Under the pieces are notes generated by a model. That model did no database searches. It was not told where the DNA came from and worked only from the letters and a program-made list of their open reading frames with translations. A stretch of 45,765 nt of DNA from an uncultured Acetobacteraceae bacterium (GTDB lineage Bacteria > Pseudomonadota > Alphaproteobacteria > Acetobacterales > Acetobacteraceae), in assembly GCA_903877125.1 (NCBI GenBank), contig CAIRCM010000039.1, positions 1 through 45,765 on the forward strand. Direction: 5' to 3'. The first letter of the stretch is position 1; every line of letters begins with the position of its first letter. Shown here one piece after another: positions 41,493-45,765 of this stretch. The translations under genes and the position numbers were made by a program.

Positions 41493-42190
41493 AACGATTA
41501 TCGCGCCGCTGCGCGCTGAGTGGCGTCGCGCTGGCCTTCACCGGGCCGGCCCAGGCGCTGGAGGAGGCCGAGGCCGCGACGATCCTTGGTCTCCAGGATG
41601 CGGCCGAATATCTGAAGCGGACCTCCGGCCGCGTCGCGATCGGGAAATGGCGGGACGGGCTATGGGCCGCGTGCCTCGCGACCGAGGATGATCGTATCGT
41701 CACCGCCGCGATCATCGAGGAAGATCCCACGACCGGCGTCAAGCGGATTGTCGCGGGGCCGGTCGATGCCGAGGTTCTGACGATCGATCCGTTCTGGACC
41801 CTCGACCTGTCGATCGGCCCGCTCCAGCCGCTTGGTCCTGCCATTCCGGCGTTCGGTCTGATGGTTTCCAACAGCTATTTGTCGACCGGGCGCAGCACCG
41901 GTTCGGAATCCCTCAGTATTTTTCTGCGCGACGGCGCGACGTTGCGGCAGGTGTTCCGCGGCTATGTCGCGGCCAGTTCGTCGGAGGATGGCGATTGCCG
42001 CTGGCCCCGTAAGGACGGCGTGCCGTGCCGGACAAGCTGGTCACATCAATGGCTCATCAAGCCGGCAGGCCCAACTGTCGGCGGCAAACCGCCCACGCTG
42101 GTCGTGGTTGCGAAGCCATCAGGGCGGATCGTCAGCCGCCACGTCTGGCGGGACGACCGATATCGTCCCGACCATTTCGACTCGATGTAA
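41489..42190 (+). CDS. Exported protein of unknown function
   Basis: 233 residues. Leader KRLSRRCALSGVALAFTGPAQA, then a mostly beta protein with paired cysteines in DGDCRWPRKDGVPCRTSW and a C-terminal TLVVVAKPSGRIVSRHVWRDD strand pair. No family recognised. It overlaps the CitE-like gene by four bases and so is co-translated with it; whether it is functionally linked is unclear. Convergent with argF, with nine bases between. Confidence 0.7.
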   Translation: MKRLSRRCALSGVALAFTGPAQALEEAEAATILGLQDAAEYLKRTSGRVAIGKWRDGLWAACLATEDDRIVTAAIIEEDPTTGVKRIVAGPVDAEVLTIDPFWTLDLSIGPLQPLGPAIPAFGLMVSNSYLSTGRSTGSESLSIFLRDGATLRQVFRGYVAASSSEDGDCRWPRKDGVPCRTSWSHQWLIKPAGPTVGGKPPTLVVVAKPSGRIVSRHVWRDDRYRPDHFDSM

Positions 42191-42199
42191 ACCTGGGAA

Positions 42200-43168
42200 C
42201 TATCGAGCGGCGCCGAGCGCCCAAGCGAGCACGCCTTTTTGTGCGTGCAACCGGTTCTCGGCCTCATCGAAGACCACCGATTGTGGGCCATCGATCACGT
42301 CTTCGGTCACTTCCTCGCCACGATGGGCGGGCAGGCAGTGCATGAAGATCGCGTCCGCGGCGGCCTTGGTCATCAGTGCGCTGGTGACCCGGTAGGGGGC
42401 GAGGAGATTGTGCCGGCTTTCGTTCGGGTCATCGGACATCGACACCCAGGTATCCGTCACAACGCAGCGCGCGCCGGCAACGGCGGCGGCGGGATCGTCG
42501 GTCAACTCCACCGACCCACCCTGGGCGCGCGCCCATTCGATCAGGTGCGCGGGCGGGCGCAGCGATGCCGGGGTGGCGAGGCGGAGGGTGAAGCCGAACC
42601 TCACGGCCGCCTCGATCCAGGACCGCGCCACGTTGTTGCCGTCGCCGCACCATGCCACGACCTGGCCGGCGATGGGGCCGCGATGTTCCTCGAACGTCAT
42701 CACATCGGCCATGAGCTGGCAGGGGTGCGATGCCTCGGTCAGCCCGTTGATCACCGGGACGGTGGCGTATTCCGCCAGTTCCGTCAGCTTCGCATGGCTG
42801 TCGGTGCGCAGCATGATGCCATCGACGTAGCGCGACAGGACGCGCGCGGTGTCGGCGATGCTTTCGCCGCGGCCGAGCTGCATGTCCTTGCCGTTGAGGT
42901 TGATGACTTCCCCGCCCAGTTGGCGCATGCCGACTTCGAAGGAAACGCGGGTGCGCGTGGATGGCTTCTCGAAGATCAGCGCGAGCGTTTTGCCGGCGAG
43001 TGGGCGGGACGTCACGCCCCCCGCGGCCTTGAAGCCGGTGGAGATATCGAGCATCCGTCGCAGCGCGGCGGTGTCGAAATCCTTCAGGTCCAGGAAGTGG
43101 CGCGGGCCAGCCTCCCGTTCGGAAGACCGGCCCTTTGTCGAATCAACACCGCGGAGGGAAGCGCTCAC
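42200..43168 (-). CDS. argF: Ornithine carbamoyltransferase
   Basis: 322 residues. Makes citrulline from ornithine and carbamoyl phosphate. Carbamoyl-phosphate site STRTR (70-74), HPCQ in [12 protein letters not shown], ornithine loop [12 protein letters not shown] and [12 protein letters not shown] (catalytic Cys). The GTG start overlaps the argD stop (GTGA); an in-frame extension upstream lies within argD and is rejected. The N-terminal ~20 residues are longer than in most OTCs. Confidence 0.96.
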   Translation of the reverse strand: MSASLRGVDSTKGRSSEREAGPRHFLDLKDFDTAALRRMLDISTGFKAAGGVTSRPLAGKTLALIFEKPSTRTRVSFEVGMRQLGGEVINLNGKDMQLGRGESIADTARVLSRYVDGIMLRTDSHAKLTELAEYATVPVINGLTEASHPCQLMADVMTFEEHRGPIAGQVVAWCGDGNNVARSWIEAAVRFGFTLRLATPASLRPPAHLIEWARAQGGSVELTDDPAAAVAGARCVVTDTWVSMSDDPNESRHNLLAPYRVTSALMTKAAADAIFMHCLPAHRGEEVTEDVIDGPQSVVFDEAENRLHAQKGVLAWALGAAR

Positions 43169-44343
43169 GGCTGACCTGCCACCTTCGCCGCCGCCTTGCG
43201 CAGCATCGCCACACCCTGGTCGAGGTCGGAATCGGTGACCACCAGCGGCGGTGCCAGACGCAGCACGTTGTCGCCGGCGGTGATGGTCATCAGCCCTTCG
43301 GCGGTGCAGGCGGCCTGCATGGCACCGGGCGGGTTCACGCATTTGAGGCCCTGGAGCAGCCCCATGCCGCGCGCATCCACGAACACCGAGGGGAATTCCT
43401 TGGCGATGGCGTTGGTGGCTTCGCGGAGTTTGCGGCCCTTACGTTCCACATCCTCGATAAAGCCGGGGGCCAGGATCACGTCCAGTACGGCATTGCCCGC
43501 GGTGCAGGCCAGTGGATTGCCGCCATAGGTGGTGCCGTGCGTGCCGGGGACCAGCGCCTTGGCGAATTTTTCCTTTGCCAGCACGGCACCGAGGGGGAAG
43601 CCGCCGCCGATGCCCTTCGCGGATGACATGACGTCGGGGGTGATGCCGGCCCATTCATGGGCGAACAGTTTGCCGGTTCGGCCCATGCCGGACTGGACCT
43701 CATCCATGCCGAAGATGATGCCGTATTCATCGCAGACGGCGCGCAGATCGCGCAGGAACTGCATGTCGGCGGGACGGACGCCGCCTTCGCCCTGGATCGG
43801 CTCGACGATGATGCCGCAGGTCTTGGGGCCGATCATGTCGCGGACGGCGTTCATGTTGTTGAACGGGACGTGGTCGAAGCCTTCGACCACCGGGCCGAAG
43901 CCGTGCAGGTAGTGTTCGTTGCCGGTCGCGGCCAGCGTGGCCAGGGTGCGGCCGTGGAAGGCACCTTCGAAGCAGATGATGCGGCAGGCTTCTTCCTTGC
44001 CGGAATCGAACATGGCGCGGCGCATCATTTTGATCATGCCCTCGTTCGCCTCGGCGCCCGAGTTGCAGAAGAACACGCTGTCGGCGAACGACGCGTCAAC
44101 CAAACGTTGGGCCAGTTTTTCGGCCTGCGGAATGCGGTAGAGGTTGGACACGTGCATCACCTTGGCTGCCTGTTCGGCGATCGCCTTGGCGAGGTGGGGG
44201 TGGCCATGGCCGATGGAGGCGGTGGCGATGCCGGACCCGAAATCGAGGAATCGTCGCCCATCCGTCGTCCACAACCAGGCACCTTCGCCCCGCTCGAAAG
44301 CGAGGTCGGCTCGGGCATAGTTCGGCAGCAGCGCGGAAATCAT
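43165..44343 (-). CDS. argD: Acetylornithine aminotransferase
   Basis: 392 residues. PLP-dependent class III aminotransferase of arginine synthesis, possibly also succinyl-diaminopimelate aminotransferase. Seen: [20 protein letters not shown] (PLP phosphate site), [24 protein letters not shown] (Asp214) and the Schiff-base Lys243 in [14 protein letters not shown]. The start [14 protein letters not shown] is chosen because it matches the family; an upstream in-frame start adds 37 residues. It is followed by argF with a four-base overlap, the usual alphaproteobacterial order. Confidence 0.95.
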   Translation of the reverse strand: MISALLPNYARADLAFERGEGAWLWTTDGRRFLDFGSGIATASIGHGHPHLAKAIAEQAAKVMHVSNLYRIPQAEKLAQRLVDASFADSVFFCNSGAEANEGMIKMMRRAMFDSGKEEACRIICFEGAFHGRTLATLAATGNEHYLHGFGPVVEGFDHVPFNNMNAVRDMIGPKTCGIIVEPIQGEGGVRPADMQFLRDLRAVCDEYGIIFGMDEVQSGMGRTGKLFAHEWAGITPDVMSSAKGIGGGFPLGAVLAKEKFAKALVPGTHGTTYGGNPLACTAGNAVLDVILAPGFIEDVERKGRKLREATNAIAKEFPSVFVDARGMGLLQGLKCVNPPGAMQAACTAEGLMTITAGDNVLRLAPPLVVTDSDLDQGVAMLRKAAAKVAGQP

Positions 44344-44493
44344 CGGGGGTACGGCCTTTGTTTGGTTCGTTTCCAATGGGCTGCCCACCCGCGACCATTC
44401 GGGGCGGGCTCCAGTGAAGGGTTGATCTTTGGCCACCATGCGGGCGCCTGTCAAACGGGGATTTGCGACGGAGGGCGCCAGCGCGTGCCGGTG

Positions 44494-45459
44494 CTACTTA
44501 AGCCGAGCGCGGAAAAACGCGATGGCGGAGCGCTGGAAACCGGCCAAAAACCGCTTGCGGTCGAAACCTTTCGGGTCCTCGCAAATCTCCGGCGCCGCTT
44601 TCAAAAGCATATCGCTGCATGGCGCGATAAAGGCGAAGTGCCCGGCATTCGGTACTAGATGGTAATCAGGCTGCTTCGGCAGCAGCGTGCGCACCAGCGG
44701 CGCATCGGGGACGATCGCGTCTTTGGCACCGGCCCAGAGCTGCACGGGCACGTTCACCCGGGCTAGCCCGTCGGGCGCGAACGCGATGGCCAGCGCCGGG
44801 GCCGCGATGACGATCGCCCGTATCCGCGGTTCCGGGGCGACGACGGGCGTGGCGACCGCGGGGTCTGGCACCGAGGGACGCTGGCGCGCTTTGGCGCACC
44901 CCCAATCCGCCGGGTTCCCTTGGCAGAATGCGACCACCCTGGTCATGTCGGCTATCCCGCCGGCGGCGATCAAGGCGGTGGCGCCGCCGGCCGAATGGCC
45001 GAACAGTCCGATGCGCTTCGGGTCAATGGTTTCATGTCCGGACCAGCGGGTCAGCATATAGTCGATCACCCGGCTGATCTGCTCGGGGCGGTTAACGAAA
45101 TTGGCGCGGGTGAAGGCGACACTCTGGTCGCGGTAATTGTCGCCGGTGTGGGTGACCGAGGCCACGACGAACCCTGCCTTGGCGAAGGCCATCGCCGTGT
45201 CGAACGAATTCAGCGCCATTCCGCCGGTGCCGTGCGACATGACGATCAGCGCATGTTTGCCAGGTTGGGGTGCGGCGCCCTCGGCGACCTCCATATCGAA
45301 TGGACCGACGGTCTTCGTCGCCGTTTTGGCGGCGCTTGGATACCAGATGACGACTTCGAGATCGGCGTTGCCCGGGTCGGGCGCCTTGGCCGCCTGGAAC
45401 CCGACGGCCCAGGCGGGCTGACAGGCCAACAGGAGCAAGAACGGGAGCAGGCGCTTCAT
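44494..45459 (-). CDS. Exported alpha/beta hydrolase (dienelactone hydrolase/PAF-acetylhydrolase-like)
   Basis: 321 residues. Signal peptide KRLLPFLLLLACQPAWAVG. VMSHGTGG (oxyanion) and nucleophile Ser156 in FGHSAGGAT; acid Asp and His late in the chain (LWAGAKDAIVPD, PNAGHFAF). This matches secreted hydrolases annotated as dienelactone hydrolase-like or PAF-acetylhydrolase-like; the ester substrate is unknown. Start ATG 45459 is used, with ATG 45468 three codons upstream as an alternative. 150 bases separate it from argD. Confidence 0.85.
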   Translation of the reverse strand: MKRLLPFLLLLACQPAWAVGFQAAKAPDPGNADLEVVIWYPSAAKTATKTVGPFDMEVAEGAAPQPGKHALIVMSHGTGGMALNSFDTAMAFAKAGFVVASVTHTGDNYRDQSVAFTRANFVNRPEQISRVIDYMLTRWSGHETIDPKRIGLFGHSAGGATALIAAGGIADMTRVVAFCQGNPADWGCAKARQRPSVPDPAVATPVVAPEPRIRAIVIAAPALAIAFAPDGLARVNVPVQLWAGAKDAIVPDAPLVRTLLPKQPDYHLVPNAGHFAFIAPCSDMLLKAAPEICEDPKGFDRKRFLAGFQRSAIAFFRARLK

Positions 45460-45765
45460 GGCTGGCATCCATTGGCGATGATTTCGCGCGGGCAGGGAAC
45501 GTGTTCCGCGACCGCTCTGGTTATAATCCTGGTTTGGGTGTGTTCTGTCGACCTTCACAAGCTCGCAAGAACCGGAGATTCGGAGATTTCGGAGCCCTTC
45601 ATGGCGCGGTCGGTGCCGTTCGATCATCCATTTTAACACGAAGAAGATAAAAGGCTCAAAGGCGCAAAGGGAATCACAGCACGGTGGAAGCCGGACGCAT
45701 TAGCGGTTTTCCTGACTGCCATCGCGACCGTTAGGCAACGCGCAAAATTAAACGAGTCGGCCGAC
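45460..45765 (+). other. Gene-free right edge with short repeats
   Basis: No supported gene. GGAGATTCGGAGATTTCGGAG (45573-45593) is a short direct repeat. ACACGAAG.AGATAAAAGGCTCAAAGGCGCAAAGG (45637-45670) resembles the reverse complement of the array at 25697-25721. Upstream sequence of the hydrolase gene lies here, without a clear promoter. Confidence 0.4.

Overview
High-GC alphaproteobacterial chromosome segment. An Acetobacteraceae/Rhodospirillales-type organism is suggested by a type II (APH-fold) homoserine kinase, an NDUFS4-like Complex I accessory subunit, a CtrA box (TTAA-N7-TTAA), a PEP-CTERM protein, and many one-to-four-base gene overlaps with ATG, GTG or TTG starts. Species cannot be fixed from the sequence alone. 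The density of long open frames on the wrong strand is a GC effect, so nearly all antisense frames were discarded.

Layout. 2-196: tail of an unidentified gene. 248-5721 (minus): csaA, gpt, a four-domain rhodanese protein, a secreted caspase-like protein, an L,D-transpeptidase and an ABC substrate-binding protein. 5800-9099 (plus): gamma-glutamyltransferase and amidase. 9119-10014 (minus): a frameshifted trypsin-like PEP-CTERM protease. 10163-13323 (plus): MetX-like hydrolase, HMG-CoA-lyase-like protein, enoyl-CoA hydratase and cupin. 13385-14299 (plus): methyltransferase behind a CtrA box. 14303-21659 (minus): rnhA, AhpD-like protein, a BglII/BstYI-type restriction-modification pair, thrB, NDUFS4-like gene, tRNA-Pro(TGG), DUF192 gene, a TOPRIM-like/ATPase pair, and prpB.

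21842-25385 (plus) is the centrepiece: a complete diversity-generating retroelement (DGR). Its target gene encodes a TIR domain, a proline-rich linker, one transmembrane helix and an FGE-sulfatase (C-type-lectin fold) domain whose last codons are a variable repeat (VR). Avd and a DGR-type reverse transcriptase follow, and the template repeat (TR) lies inside the 3' end of the RT reading frame. VR and TR align over 120 bp. All 14 differences fall at TR adenines and change ten codons. The predicted product is a membrane receptor with a diversified periplasmic face and a cytoplasmic TIR domain.

25991-45459: CoxG/MoxR pair; SorAB-like sulfite dehydrogenase; a methyltransferase followed by an SBP-permease fusion and a second permease with no ATPase nearby; a TAXI-type binding protein ending in a SPOR domain; a PhyH dioxygenase; amidohydrolase and CaiB-type CoA-transferase; a TonB-dependent receptor under a cobalamin riboswitch; a second CoA-transferase with a CitE-like lyase and a secreted unknown; argD-argF; and a secreted alpha/beta hydrolase.

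Restriction-modification, ATPase/TOPRIM and TIR-DGR genes lie within about 10 kb, interleaved with housekeeping genes, which suggests a defence or conflict neighbourhood around tRNA-Pro. All functional statements rest on motif reading; no database search was run.
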